From assembly GCA_023333565.1 (NCBI GenBank), contig JAJKFH010000115.1, positions 3,596,001-3,660,000 on the forward strand: a stretch of DNA of 64,000 nt, read 5' to 3'. The position numbers and the translations under genes were made by a program. A model generated the notes under the pieces. The model saw only the letters and a list, made by a program, of their open reading frames with translations, ran no database searches and was not told the DNA's origin. Within the stretch, counting starts at the first letter, position 1; every line of letters starts with the position of its first letter. This DNA is from Puffinus mauretanicus. Lineage: Eukaryota; Chordata; Aves; Procellariiformes; Procellariidae. Positions 1-13,060 of the stretch are shown here, piece after piece.

Positions 1-2136
1 TAACGTTTGTCAAACAATTTGATGAATTATGCCATAATAATCATTTGCATGAGCTTAGGTTGCTGGATTTCTTATTTGTTGAAGTGTAACAACCAATTCA
101 GTATCATACAACAGACAATTATGGCAGTCTCTGGTGCAAAACTTTAATCAGGGACACCAAAAGCAGGGGAAGACAAAATAGTGTTGAGGGAGTGAGTTGG
201 CTCACTTTGTAATACAGAAAAGATAATGAGAAGTTTAATTTGTATGATGTATTTACTGTTTTTAAGATGACACAATTAGAACAAAATATTACTATAAAAG
301 GACAGATTCAAATGTATGATGCTGAAGAAAGAAATCTGTGGCTATGTTTTTTTCAAAAGGTGTACAAGACTTATTCCATTCCAAAGGTAAGTCAGGGGGA
401 ATACGTGCCTAGCTTCTTTATTTTGTCTTTGAAAACACCACCTGTACCTCAACCACAAAATCAAGAGTTTCATTGCCATACAGTCATGAATCTGAGCAGT
501 GAGCATTGCTGTGATTTGCCTTCTCCCTCTAGGAGCTCTGAACATCCTCTTATAAAATCATAAAGTCCTGATTACACAATTTTTGGGTTTTTGTTTTTTC
601 CTTGGTGAGTATTTGCTTCAGTAATCATTAATGAGACTTTGATCAACATCCGCTGTTATTTTTTACCGCTGATTCTATGAAGATGATCCTTTACCTTTGG
701 TTGCAGGAACTGTAATTTGCATCAATGCAGCAAGCTACCTCTCCATAAGTTAACCCCACACTGGCAATGTAGGAACAATATGTACTCATCTGCCTAAATA
801 ATGTCTCAGGATACCCACAAGATTTTGTTAACTGGGTCAATCCCAATTGCATTCCAAATCAAGATACAGAGTTCAATCCCTGGGTTTTCCACAGATTTCT
901 TTTGTGAAACCAAGGAAACAGTTTCATTCTGTCAGTTCAACAGTCCTTCATCAGCAAATGGGAGGGATAATATCCTCCTCTTCTCTGTTGACTATTTTCT
1001 TATTAAAGTTATACTACAACTACAGCAACTGAACACATAAACTGGCTGATACACAGCTAGTCTTACAATAGTATTGATGGCATTATTGCCATTATTAGAG
1101 TAACTGCATTGGAAGACTTCATTCTTTGGAACTGTCAGTCAAGAACTTTTCACCAACATTAAATTCACGTTGAAAAAATCCCTAAATATAGCAAGAATGC
1201 TGACTTCGTTCCTGAAGGAAACATGAATCTAGGCTCTTTTCTTTCACTAGGACTGCTGAAAGTAGCACAGACATTTATCATCAGCCCTGACAATATCAGA
1301 GAAAATCAATGCATCTGTAGTCTTGTTTTTGAACATCTGAGATTGCCTTTTATGAAAACAAATGGTGGACATGCTTCAAATCTTAAAAGATTTCCAGAGA
1401 TGACAACACTAGCTTATTTATTACTGAACTAATTGATTTGCTGTAAGGGTTCTAAATAGACTTAAAACTAAAGTTAAAGTCCAATATAGATAACAAACTT
1501 GAGTGGAGGAAAAAGAAGTAGACTAAAGCATAAAAATCTATGGAGGAATACAAAGATTCAGGAAGCCTTATGCAATCAATATAATAGAAAACAGAACCCC
1601 CAAGACACCCCAACATTAAAGAAACAGCTAAGGGACCCTTCTGAGACCAAATTTTGTAGCCAGTTGTGTGGGTTGACAGCTGTATGAGAGTAATATTGAA
1701 TATGTATTGTACTGAATAAAGCAATCGAATAAAGCAGTAATAAAATAATATTAAGGAACAAGAATGCAGTCTGGTAGTTGACCCATCTCCTTTCTCTTGA
1801 TCGGTAGAGGAAATGACAAGGCTTCCTCATTCTGACTTTAAAAGTTGCGTAGGCTGTGCAGATTGTTGTCCCTCACATAGCAGACTGCATCAAAAGAAAC
1901 AATGTTCAAAGTCACATTTTTGCTCTAGATATAGTTGAACCTTAATCCTGGATATTACACTGCTTGGTTCTGGAATTTAAAAATTTCAATTAGCATTTAC
2001 TGATATGATGTACAGAGAGAAAAATTACTCAGGCTTCACATTTTTTCCTAAGTTTTTACACGTAGTATTCATTTGCATATAGATATTATTTTATCAATAA
2101 ATAGGAGTTTGGAAATATTAAAGGCTTCCCTATATC

Positions 2137-2157
2137 AAAAAAAAAAAAAAAAAAAAA
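2137..2157. repeat. Poly-A tract (A)21
   Basis: An uninterrupted run of 21 A residues. It could be the tail of an old retroposed sequence, but I recognise no source sequence upstream and no flanking duplication, so it is listed only as a homopolymer. Confidence 0.9.
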
Positions 2158-5100
2158 CCAAAGAAAAACCCACAAAAAAGTTGAATAAAGACTGAAAATC
2201 GGAGTTGATACCTGAGCACCAAGACAAATTAGAGAGCTAAAAGGATAAAGGTGTTTTCAGCCTCAATTTAATTTGCCTGTGTTCACACTAAATCATTCAG
2301 GACATAGATTTTAAGTGTTGTAGACCAACTTCTAAGCTGAATCACAAGTTTATTTCGTGATTTTTTAAATCATTACTGTTAGGTGTGCATTGTAGTTTTT
2401 ATATTTCTCTGAAAATATTCATGGCCTTTTCTTTTTAACTTTATTCAGTGGGTACTAAGTGCTTCTTGGATAAATGAACATACACACTAAGAACTAATTT
2501 TATCCAGTTACTAATTTGATCCTTTCATTGCACTTACATAAATAACAGACAAAATTGTGGAGTAAAAGATTATTTATTTTTTCTTCTTTACTTACATATG
2601 GCTCACAGATATCTAATTACACCACTTCAGCTTGTGTCAAGTTTTTCCTTAAAGAATATAAACAGAACAATATAGTTCACTTTAAAAAGTAGCAGAATAT
2701 TAAAAAAAAGAATTACAGACTAATGAGAAATAAAGTTGATCAGCTTGAAAATGGCTCATGCTAAAAATAACAGAGAAAATAAAAAGCACTGTACTAGTTA
2801 TCCCAAGTAATGGAGACCTATTCTGAGTGGGCAAATTAAAAAAAAAAATTCCTCTAATCAAAGTCACTGTTAATGGTATCTAAAAGCTTTTGCCTGATTT
2901 TTGCTCTTCCTTTTCATTCCTGTTGTGGTTTCAGTCTTTTTCATATAAATGTATGTCTGATTAATGAGGCTTGGTAATTTTTTTGCATTTAAAGCATCCT
3001 TCTGCTTTCTGAAATATAGCTCTTCAAGATATTGGTTTATAATTGGATATGATTTTTTTTTTTTTAATTTATATTTGTACTTTCATTCATGGTCGGAGTG
3101 TGTTTTTCTAGTGTGGCTAATGTCTCTTTATCTGTTGTTCTTATGCTGGCTCATTGTTGATGAGATTTTCTTTTTTCATTTCTTGTGGCCTTCTTTCAAT
3201 GTAGAATACTCTCGTCTTAAAAAATATATATTTAGAAGTCCTTATAGTGAATAAATACTTATGGGTCAAATCCTCAAAAATGCTGTGGGCTTAGAAAAGA
3301 AACTCATGAAGGAGAGCTTTTTGCCAATATCCTCACTTTTCAGGGCAATTAATGCCAGGAGAGTGAAGAAACTGTGGAAGCTCTTCAGATACTACATTGC
3401 CTGAAACTACGAAGGCTCAAAACCCTGAGTATGCTAAAACTACCATTGCAATACTTAACTGGAAAATATATAGTTTCCTTTTTAAGATTTCCTAAGGTTT
3501 CCTACTTGAAAATTTTTACTTTTCTATGAAAAGGAAAAACATCATGAAACAATGAAATTTGGAAATACTACTTGGAAGTACCTTGTGGTCCCTTGTAGGA
3601 AGTAAAACTAGGGTCTCTCCTGACTTCATAAAACTCCATTCTTAATCACATTTTGTTTCCCATAAGGTATCCCAATCTTGTCTTTGAAAAAAAAGACAAA
3701 ACAGTAGATATTTTTCACAAAGGTTTTCCTTATATATTAAAAAAAGAGAGGCTTAAACAAAATATTTAGATTTCCTTAAAAACTCATGCAAAGGTGTATT
3801 TTTTAAAAGCCAGCAATCTGACCTATTTCGTGTAGTTCGAGCCTTAAGAAGATTGAACCCCAAAGTGGCACCTCTCTTTCAGAACTAGTTGGAGGTACAG
3901 ATTACCGTCTAGGTGAGAGGAATGCCAATTCTTTTTTAGGAAATAAACTACTTTACAAAGTAAAGAGTTGTAAACATTATACAGCTAGTTCACTCAGTTA
4001 TTGGAGATTTCTGAGATATGGATCCAAATTGTGCCTTCCCAAAGAAATGTCATATTTCTAAAATGAGGTTTAGTGTATGGGACACTACCATTCCCTTTTC
4101 TTAGATGCAGTTGCACTTTTCATGGAATACTCTAATATTTTCATCAGAGATCAAAATCTACAATCTAATGAATAAACCATTTACCTAACTGGACATCTGA
4201 ACTGCATGTCTTTATTTAAAGTGATAGTTAAGTGTTCCATCAAATATACAATTTCAACAAAATAAAGGGAGAGCATCCCTGTTCCAAAATATCCTAAAAC
4301 ATTCTAATTTAAGCCTTTGTGGTATTCAGACAGAGAATGGATTTGAAAGAAGAATGTGGAAGAATGTGTCTTCCACAACCTGAGTGAGTTACCAAACTAC
4401 TAGACAAAAGCCAGAAATTGGTCTAGCGCAAACGAAGTCTAGACTCTTCATTTCCATTGTCTTTTCTTCTACTGAAAGTGCCTGAAATATAATGCACAAG
4501 CCTTGTTTCATGTTAAATAAAACCTGTTTTCAATATGAAGCTAATTTATTTATGTATTCATTTCAGCAGGGGCACTCCCTTCCTGCCCAGGTTCTTCCTT
4601 CAGCTCACAAACTCATAGAAAACTGATATCCATCCCGTAATCCTAGTTAGAGGCACCAGAACTGAGAGTGGGTTTGTAGCTGTTCAGAAACTGTCAAAGT
4701 GAAATTGTTTTACAGCTTGCTGCTGCTTTGTCTCCAAGCCCGCTTGATTTTATTCTTTGCTAGCTTATAGCATGTTAAACAAAATGGCTTAACATGTTAT
4801 ACTCAGCATTTTGTCTGTTTCTCCTGTTCATTTTCACTCCCTTAATGCCCTCTCATGCTCCAGTGTCACATTTCTCACACAGCTGTGGACACAATATATT
4901 TTAATGTGCAGTAGTACACACTAATGATCACATAAGACCATTAAGATTAGAATAAGCATTAGAATATTATTTTATCTTCACAGGTTTCTGACCATTATTT
5001 CACAAGAAGAACATACAATGAAAATAGCATACTCAGATGAGGAGGGATTCCAGACAAAATGGATATGCAACAGTCTGCACCAAAAATTGAGTACTGACTT

Positions 5101-7422
5101 GAGACAAAATGTTAATTATTTTTTTCTTTTTGAAGAAAAGGATGGGTAGAGAACCAAAAAGCTCATCCCATCTGTGGTGTTCTTTTTTCTTCTGTGTTCC
5201 TAGTGAATGGAATTGAATGTCCCTGTACTGTTAGAGGTCCTTAGGGTTCAGGGCTCTTGTTTTTCCTTCCTATTCATCATTTTAGATGTTAATTCTGTAC
5301 AACTTTTATTAAAAAGTTTTGTGTTCCCTAGCAAACATAGCTGTTCAATACTGAATGTGCAAATTCAAAGAAATTAGTTAAATACCTTCACTTTTCTTCT
5401 TTTCTCCAAAAGAGATGCCCATTAAATTGGCAGTGATAGAATGATGGCACATCACATGCATACATTTATTCAGTGAAAAGATCTGGCATAGCATTTGGTG
5501 AGAAAGTAATTACAATCTATGTTAACACAATATGCATGGTATGCTACTGATTGAACATTGAGTTATGTTTGATGTCAGTCATTTCTGGATTTTTTTTCCC
5601 CTTTACTGACTGCATATATTACCAAAGTGCTGGGGGAAAAAAAAAAAAAAAGAAAATTAAAAGAAGATGGTTGGGATTTCTTTTTTTTTACAGATTGCAA
5701 CAGTTTTGTGGTTCTTTTCTTAAGATTACCCATTTGAAGGCAGGGAGAAAAAGTATTGTTAACAGTGGTAATAAGTTAAGTAATATTTAATTATTTTCTC
5801 TGGAAGATTTAAACAACAAATGCGATCTCAAGACATTATCCCAATGGAGGAGGCACCCCACTGTGAGGCACTCTAATACTTTTTTGCTTCCCAACCACCA
5901 CATGTGGCAGGGGCTTTTAGCTTTTAGCAATAATTCTCTGCATCCTGGGACCAAGGCTGGAGGGGTACCATTTCCAGCACTTCAGAATGCAATATGAGAT
6001 TTTCTCAGAATCGCTGCCTTCATACTTACTCCTTAAAAATTTTCATTATTAACAAATTTCAAAGAATGTTTCTTTACTAATAGGCACACTCTTAGCAGTG
6101 CCTGTTTATTTTATCAAGATTATTTTATCTGGTTAATTCATGATGATGAGAAAAATATCATACACACCCACTATTTTGACACTGAATAAGTTTTCAAAGT
6201 AACAATTTCAAATGATGGGAAAAAAAATGACCAAAACCTAAAGCATCTGTTGGTTTATTTCAACTGAGACCTGGTTCATACTTATTTGTAACAGATGGGA
6301 ACATTTATTACTATGTACCTTTTCAAGTTTCATGTTGTTTAGACCAACCAAATCTCTTCAGAGATTTCAAGGTTACAGTCGCTTTCTTAACTATTATCAA
6401 TACCTTTGTGGTCAGCTGATTCTCGGAGGATATGTAACGAGCTAAGAGTGAATGTACTGAAAGCTAATGCCTTTTTTATCACTGAGATAGTGACATGGTT
6501 TATGGTAACATTCACAAAATATCTCTGAAATCTGATAATACTGGATTTTTTTTTTTGTCCCTATATAAAGAGATGTGGGGTTTTTCTCCTATAAACCAGA
6601 CTTTTTTTAGAAAAACATCCTTTGGAAACTAAGAAAGTGTCTGAAACCTTAATTCTTTATGTACTTACAATAACGTGGCTTTTAAGCAACCAGCCCCAAT
6701 CCCCTACCATTTGAAAAGTCCTTCAAGACTCCTTGGCCAGTTACCATTGCTAGTTTTCCCATATAATGAGATTTCTTGTATATCACTAAACTCCATATCC
6801 CTTAAGACAGTGTTATGGGACATAGGGTTTTTTCTGCATTTTTTGCTGTAACTGGGCAGTTTTCCAAATATCTAGCAGAGTGGATTTTCAGACTTCCAGG
6901 AAAACAACTACCAAGCATATTTTCATAACAGTCCTGAACATGTGCAGAACATACAGTGAAGCTCACTGTACTTTCTCAGTTTTCACATAACATATAGTTC
7001 ATCCATCCTGTGCAGAGAACACAAGTCCCAATGCTGTGCCCAAGACATCCAAAATTCTTAAGATAAGTTTGTTTGTTTTCCAACAATTAAGATTTATGAT
7101 TATTCCTGGTACTCAAAATAAACCATGTCTAATCCAGTTGAGAATGGACATACCTGTATAAACTCAGAACTTCTAAGACACTCCTAAAAGGTGAGTTATT
7201 TATCAGGCTATTTCTCTTTGGTAACAGCAAATTGTCCAGAGTTATATACATACATTGGGGTTTGAGGTCACTGCTAGAAGATATGGAACATGAATTTGTG
7301 TTATCTTTTGACTACTTGTGCATAAGAACTTAAGTGTACTGTGGTCGACTGCCAATTACCAGCAACACTACTGTTCAAAAACCCAATTCCTCTGATCTTG
7401 CAATTCCATTTGTTAGAAAAAT

Positions 7423-7468
7423 GGGTGGTGAAGGCTAGCAAATTTGGGTGGTGAAGGCTAGCAAATTT
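7423..7468. repeat. Perfect 2 x 23 bp tandem duplication
   Basis: The 23-bp unit starting GGGTGGTGAAGGCTAGC occurs twice without mismatch, at 7423-7445 and 7446-7468. The perfect identity implies a recent slippage or duplication event and makes this a likely polymorphic site. Confidence 0.9.
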
Positions 7469-8744
7469 AACTATTTGAGCATAGTAACAGGCAGCTTTTC
7501 CTGGCACACTGCATTAGCATTGTTGTTTCTTTCCTTGTTTATTGGACAGTTTATTTCCTTCCATCATCTCCTGAATTTCCTGTTCATACACTGCTACTAT
7601 GGTGTAGCATGTCAGTGTAATATCTTCTGTCTTTCAGAACAGAATGCATTTCAGAAAGGTGTATCAGAACACCACAAATTCCAAGAGCTAGACAATTTGC
7701 GTTTTCTTGAACCAAACATGTTGTATTTATCTCTCTACTACAATTGTACTTGCCTCCCTCACTCTGGGTCCAGTGTGACACATGGCTGTTTTTCTCAGAC
7801 TTACCTTTTCCTTCAAGATATTTTTCTTACTGTTTATTCATCATTTGGTCATGACTTTAAAAAGATGGAGCCTCATTTGGTGTCCAAGGCCATATTCAAG
7901 CTGACCCCTTAAAGATACTTGATTTTAAACTCCGAATATTCTATTTCTGGATGTGGTGAACTTCAGAGGACAGTTACAAGACACCTAGCAAGAAACTAAG
8001 TACTTTATCTGAATGACCACTGACTGGAGCGTCACAAATCTTTTCTCTACCATAGATACTATCGCTCATTAATATGCTTAGAAATACTACTGAATGAGAA
8101 ATTGTTTGTTCTGCTTCCTGGGAGATTAATGCATATTTGTACTGATCAGCAATTGTTGAAATTTGGATACCTTGGCACAGTATGATACCAAATTGTCACA
8201 ATGTCTAAAAAAGGGTGACAATGGGGGAGATAAATGTATTGTATACTAGTTGTATGCTAACAGCAGTGGAACAGTCCATAACTCAAAAAGTGGCTGTAGT
8301 GCTATTAATGACTTGTGTTTTAGGTAAACTTCAGAACTTTCATGTTTCATACTTTCATTGACTAATACAGAAAGCTGTAGAATAAAGAATGGTAAATAGG
8401 GGTTTGAAAGTTTTAGCGAAAATCATGTCAATAGTCTTACTCTATTTTTAGAGCAAAGCTTTAGGTCGCACATCTTTATATACTTTTCTATAGTCTAGTG
8501 TTTTAAATATTTAAAATGTATTATGTGGTTTTCATCCCTTTGTCTTGATTTCTTAGCAAAACATACATATATTATCCTCAGCAAGGATATTCTGAAACAT
8601 CACTCCTTACGTAGTTGTGATTGCTATAGAGATCATGAACTCGTATCACCAAGGATTACTTGACCCATTAGGATCAAAGGATTCAGATTCAAGAGAGAGC
8701 TCCCAAAAAGCCAAAGGTGGTGTCTGTAATACCTAATAAACTTG

Positions 8745-9231
8745 AAAGGCATTGAGGTGCTGGAGTGTGTCCAAAGAAGGGCAACAAAGCTGGTGAAGGG
8801 CCTGGAGCACAAGTCTTATGAGGAGCGGGAACTGGGGTTGTTTAGCCTGGAGAAAAGGAGGGTCAGAGGAGACCTTATCGCTCTCTACAACTACCTGAAA
8901 GGAGGTTGTAGCGAGGTGGGTGTTGGTCTCTTCTCCCAAGTAGCAAGCAATACGACAAGAGGAAACATCCTCAAGTTGCACCAGGGGAGGTTTAGATTGG
9001 GTATTAGGAAAAAGTTCTTTACCCAAAAGGTTGTCAAGCCTTGGAACAGGCTGTCCAGGGAAGTGGTTGAGTGATCATCCCTGGAGGTATGTAAAAGATG
9101 TGTAGATGTGGTGCTTAGGGACATGGTTTAGTGGCAGACTTGGCAGTGCTAGGTCAACAGTTGGACTCAATGATCTTAAAGGTCTTTTCCAACCGAAACA
9201 ATTCTATGATTCTATGATTCTATAATTCTAA
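8745..9231 (+). mobile_element. CR1 LINE, 5'-truncated 3' end
   Basis: The + strand encodes the last part of a CR1 ORF2 protein (about 110 codons ending near 9074). It carries the block with residues [14 protein letters not shown] and the C-terminal [10 protein letters not shown] stretch also present in the CR1 at 11250-12835. The 3' UTR follows and ends at 9201-9230 in tandem copies of the CR1 octamer-type tail (ATTCTATG, ATTCTATA). Compared with the 11.3-kb copy it lacks two residues near the start of the conserved block. Severe 5' truncation is usual for CR1. No clean target duplication was found. Confidence 0.93.
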
Positions 9232-10962
9232 TTTAATCTAAACTGTTTGCAGAACAAGCCACACAAACTAGGTGCATTTGTAAACAGTAGAACAATGTTG
9301 GTCCTTTTGTGTTTTGAGCAGTATGACTATGTCAATACAGTTTGATCAGTATGTTACTGATTCATATTACTTTACTCATTCAGAAGGAAATAGCTAAAGA
9401 ACAAAATCAAAAGTAGCTAAAATCAAAGATTTTGCCTTCTATCTCATTAATATCTATATTTGTGCAAAGTGATGATAAAAATTGTCAGGCTGAGAGTGTT
9501 GATACGTTCACAAGCTACAAGACAACTAAATGATTCTCTGATATTTTCCTTGTCTTTCAAAAATAAAGGGGGGTGCAGGGTAACATGGATATGATATTTG
9601 AAATTTTTTGTGATATACAGATATTATCCAACCATTCCTGTCAAAAGTTTGATTGTCTCAGCTAGTGCTCAGCTAATTTAACCACAGTGTTAAAACTGTC
9701 AGTGGTACCCTTTGTGCAGTAATTGAATGGTGCTAAGGAGCTTCATGACCTTTAAAAATGCCAGCTCCCAACCAGGACCTGATGTAAAGTCTTTGCAAGC
9801 ACACACATCCTTCTACAAGATGTAACTGCTGCAGCTGTCACACTCAATTTTTTCTAATGTCAAACTCAGTTTGTCTTGTGTTTGGCATATTGAATTCTGT
9901 GCATACTGGTAGATGAGAAGTCTTTTTAGTTATTTCATTTAGTGGTTTTTAGAGACATAATCAAAAGCATAGTGTTGAAAAACTTCTGTCTAAAGGGTGA
10001 ACGACAATGTCTTCTTTCCGACTGCCTCCTAAGGCTTATGTATTAGTGGTCATCACCTGAAATGTCTGAGAGTTTCCACTTTCTGTTAGGATGATACTTC
10101 ACCTGAAGAATTTCAGCATTTATTTCACAACAACATGTAATGGAATAGGTTACATGGCTCCTAAAATGGTTTATGTTGCTATTATGATGAAGTTCAAGAG
10201 GGCTTTTTATGATGAAGAGGTGCTACAGTGAAAAAGATCTATTAATGATCCTATTTTATTAGTATCATATGCATATGTTTCTCTGTATGACTATATAATA
10301 AAGCAATATTTCAACACAGAGAGTAAAATACAAGGTTAGAAAAGAATATGACTCATAGGTAAAAGGAGGTGGTATTTCACACTTCAGATTCTGAGCTCAG
10401 TGAGAATTGTCTTAGGTACTTCTCAGAAACATCAAAGAAGGAGTCAATGCTTATTCTTACACATCTGACACATCTGACAAATATTATAATTCACCCTTAA
10501 GAAAGAATGAAAATAAGTATGTGTATTTAACAGCAAAATAGATTATTGAGAAAATCTTCTGGCAGCATGGGAGAGATACTGCAAAGGAAGACAGAAAAAT
10601 ATACAAACGTAAACAGAGCTAGAGAAAAAGAACTACTATTTTTCAAAATTATTTAAATAATAGATTTTTTGAGGTCTAGCTGCTGTATCCAAAAATAGTG
10701 AAAATAATATTAATCATAAACAAATTTAATTTCATTCTTCTAGTAATTTGTTTGTTTGTTTGTTTGTTTTCCTGGCTGAAAACAATGAAATATCATTAAC
10801 AATAAGAATATTTCAAATTCATTTTCTTCCCCAATCAGAAGGTAATATTTCCACAAGAGTATCTCACCAGACTTTGGGTATTCAGAATGGACTCTTCATC
10901 AAGCCTCTTCAGCTGGAGCTGTGTTATATTACCTAAAGTACTTCACTTCCATTCAGGTGAGA
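9232..10962. other. AT-rich anonymous DNA
   Basis: No gene or transposon signature found. It contains a (TTTG)n microsatellite at 10747-10769. Reading frames are short and compositionally random. Confidence 0.7.
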
Positions 10963-11249
10963 GAAGGTGTCCTGGTTCCAGCTGGGACAGAGTTAACTTT
11001 CTTCCCAGTAGCTTGGGGGGTGTGCTGTGTTTTGGGTTTGGTGTGAAAGGAGCGTTGATGGCCCATTGATGCTTTCATTGTTGCTGGGTGGTGCTTGCAC
11101 CGGGAGGGGGGAGCACAGCTGGGGTGGTGGACCCAGCTGGCCAATAGGGTATTCTCTACCATGTGACATAATACTCACTATAAAAACCAGGTGGGGGCGG
11201 GGGGGGGGCTTGGTCCCTGTTCGTGACACGCGGTCAGCGGTCGGTGAGA

Positions 11250-12835
11250 ATAGAATCATAGAATCATAGAATCATTAAGGTTGGAAAAGACCTCTAAGAT
11301 CATCAAGTCCAACCGTCAACCCAACACCACCATGCCCACTACACCATGTCCCTAAGCGCCTCATCTACACATCTTTTAAATACTGCCAGGGATGATCACT
11401 CAACCACTTCCCTGGACAGCCTGTTCCAAGGCTTGACAACCTTTTGGGTAAAGAACTTTTTCCTAATACCCAATCTAAACCTCCCCTGGTGCAACTTGAG
11501 GATGTTTCCTCTTGTCGTATTGCTTGCTACTTGGGAGAAGAGACCAACACCCACCTCACTACAACCTCCTTTCAGGTAGTTGTAGAGCGCAATGAGGTCT
11601 CCCCTCAGCCTCCTCTTCTCCAGGCTAAACAATCCCAGTTCCCTCAGCCGCTCCTCATAAGACTTGCGCTCCAGGCCCTTCACCAGCTTCATTGCCCTCC
11701 TCTGGACACGCTCCAGCACCTCAATGTCCTTCTTGTAGTGAGGGGCCCAAAACTGAACACAGGATTCGAGGTGCGGCCTCACCAGTGCCGAGTACAGGGG
11801 CACGATCACCTCCCTGCTCCTGCTGGCCACACTAGTTCTAATACAGGCCAGGATGTTGTTGGCCTTCTTGGCCACCTGGGCACACTGCCGGCTCATGTTC
11901 AGCCGACTGTCAACCAGCACCCCCAGGTGCTCCTTTTCCTCTGGGCAGCTTTCCAGCCACTCTTCCCCAAGCCTGTAGCGTTGCCTGGGGTTGTTGTGGC
12001 CGAAGTGCAGGACCCAGCACTTGGCCTTGTTGAACCTCATACAGTTGGCCTCAGCCCATCGATCCAGCGTGTCCAGGTCCCTCTGCAGAGCCTTCCTACC
12101 CTCCAGCAGATCAACACTCCTGCCCAACTTGGTGTCATCTGCAAACTTACTGAGGGAGCACTCGATCCCCTCATCTAGATCATTGATAAAGATATTGAAC
12201 AGGACCGGCCCCAAAACTGAGCCCTGGGGAACACCGCTCGTGACCAGCTGCCAACTGGATTTAACTCCGTTCACCACAACTCTCTGGGCTCGGCCGTCCA
12301 GCCAGTTTTTTACCCAGTGAAGAGTACACCTGTCTAAGCCATGAGCTGCCAGCTTCTCTAGGAGAATGCCGTGGGAGACAGTGTCAAAGGCTTTACTGAA
12401 GTCCAGGTAGACCACATCCACAGCCTTTCCCTCATCCACGAGGCGGGTCACCTGCTCATAGAAGGAGATCAGGTTGGTCAAGCAGGACCTGCCTTCCATG
12501 AACCCGTGCTGGCTGGACCTGATCCCCTGGTTCTCCTGGACATGGCTCGTGAGCACCCTCAAAACAAACCACTCCATGATCTTCCCCGGCACTGAGGTCA
12601 GCCTGACCGGCCTGTAGTTCCCCGGATCCTCCTTCCGGCCCTTCTTGTAGATGGGCGTCACATTGGCGAGCCTCCAGTCGTCCGGGACTTCCCCAGTTAA
12701 CCAGGACTGCTGGTAAATGATGGAAAGCGGCTCGGCAAGCTCCTCCGCCAGCTCCCTCAGTACCCTCGAGTGGATCCCATCCGGCCCCATAGACTTGTGT
12801 CCAGGTCGCATAGCAGGTCATTAACTTCTTCCTCT
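11250..12835 (-). mobile_element. CR1 LINE, 5'-truncated, antisense inside LTR
   Basis: On the minus strand this is the 3' portion of a CR1: ORF2 reverse transcriptase, a short 3' UTR, and the octamer tail seen on the + strand as repeated ATAGAATC at 11251-11272. It sits inside the LTR between the TATA box and the polyadenylation signal. The 4-bp string TGAG occurs at both junctions (11246-11249 and 12836-12839), as expected for a target-site duplication. The 5' end is truncated within the coding sequence. A frame change near 12795 separates the first residues from the main reading frame. Confidence 0.93.
11396..12811 (-). CDS. CR1 ORF2 reverse transcriptase domain (5'-truncated, otherwise open)
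   Basis: 471 codons on the minus strand encode the RT domain of a non-LTR retrotransposon, which copies LINE RNA at a nicked target site. Visible RT blocks in order are: the conserved NYRPV region with PGKIME just after it, the catalytic-aspartate block [23 protein letters not shown], and the FADDTK catalytic box (F-A-D-D). The CR1 C-terminal tail ending in WNRLS follows. The start is not authentic: the 5' part of ORF2, including the endonuclease, is missing, and homologous residues upstream lie in another frame beyond a small deletion near 12795. The lack of any stop across 471 codons indicates a young copy. It cannot retrotranspose by itself. A plus-strand frame at 11444-12178 is only its shadow. 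Confidence 0.92.
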   Translation of the reverse strand: MRPGHKSMGPDGIHSRVLRELAEELAEPLSIIYQQSWLTGEVPDDWRLANVTPIYKKGRKEDPGNYRPVRLTSVPGKIMEWFVLRVLTSHVQENQGIRSSQHGFMEGRSCLTNLISFYEQVTRLVDEGKAVDVVYLDFSKAFDTVSHGILLEKLAAHGLDRCTLHWVKNWLDGRAQRVVVNGVKSSWQLVTSGVPQGSVLGPVLFNIFINDLDEGIECSLSKFADDTKLGRSVDLLEGRKALQRDLDTLDRWAEANCMRFNKAKCWVLHFGHNNPRQRYRLGEEWLESCPEEKEHLGVLVDSRLNMSRQCAQVAKKANNILACIRTSVASRSREVIVPLYSALVRPHLESCVQFWAPHYKKDIEVLERVQRRAMKLVKGLERKSYEERLRELGLFSLEKRRLRGDLIALYNYLKGGCSEVGVGLFSQVASNTTRGNILKLHQGRFRLGIRKKFFTQKVVKPWNRLSREVVE

Positions 12836-13060
12836 TGAGTTGCGTTGTACATCGTCTGCTTTGTATATTCTGTTATTGTTGTTGTTCTCATTGTTATTAT
12901 TACTGTTCTACTTTGTTTTATTTCAATAATTAAACTCTTTTTATCTCAACCCGGGAGTTTTCCTACTTGTGCCCTCCCGATTCTCTCCCCCATCCCACTG
13001 GAGTGGGGGGGTGAGCGAGCGGGGTTTATTTGCTGGCTGGGGTTAAACCACGCCAGAAGG

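Larger units (their letters stand above)
1..8744. other. AT-rich anonymous DNA, no gene seen
   Basis: Long AT-rich stretch with only short reading frames in all six frames, none with a recognisable domain. The longest, about 154 codons near 7448-7912, has biased composition and no motif. Poly-A and poly-T runs are scattered through it. I see no LTR or CR1 signature until 8745. Confidence 0.7.
10968..13055 (+). mobile_element. Solo ERV LTR split by a CR1 insertion
   Basis: The LTR starts TGTCCTGG at 10968 and ends at 13055, with the CR1 occupying 11250-12835. The two LTR parts total roughly 500 bp and match, in order, the LTRs of the provirus at 54806-61449: the same start, TATA box (TATAAAAA at 11179-11186), ATTAAA signal and C-rich 3' end. 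It is flanked by the perfect 5-bp duplication GAAGG at 10963-10967 and 13056-13060. No internal retroviral sequence lies between the halves, so this is a solo LTR left by LTR-LTR recombination. The terminal CA is preserved. It belongs to the same subfamily as the provirus. Confidence 0.93.

Noticed and set aside
240..563. 107-codon frame containing a consensus-like GTAAGT donor near 386 and an acceptor-like TTTTTAAG near 268, suggesting an exon
   Set aside because: Splice-like signals this short arise by chance. The peptide is unrecognised and no partner exon is visible.
7448..7912. 154-codon plus-strand frame with hydrophobic start
   Set aside because: No domain or motif, composition typical of AT-rich noncoding DNA, no promoter or splice context. 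Its start overlaps a recent tandem duplication.
11444..12178. 244-codon plus-strand frame
   Set aside because: Antisense shadow of the CR1 reverse transcriptase on the minus strand.
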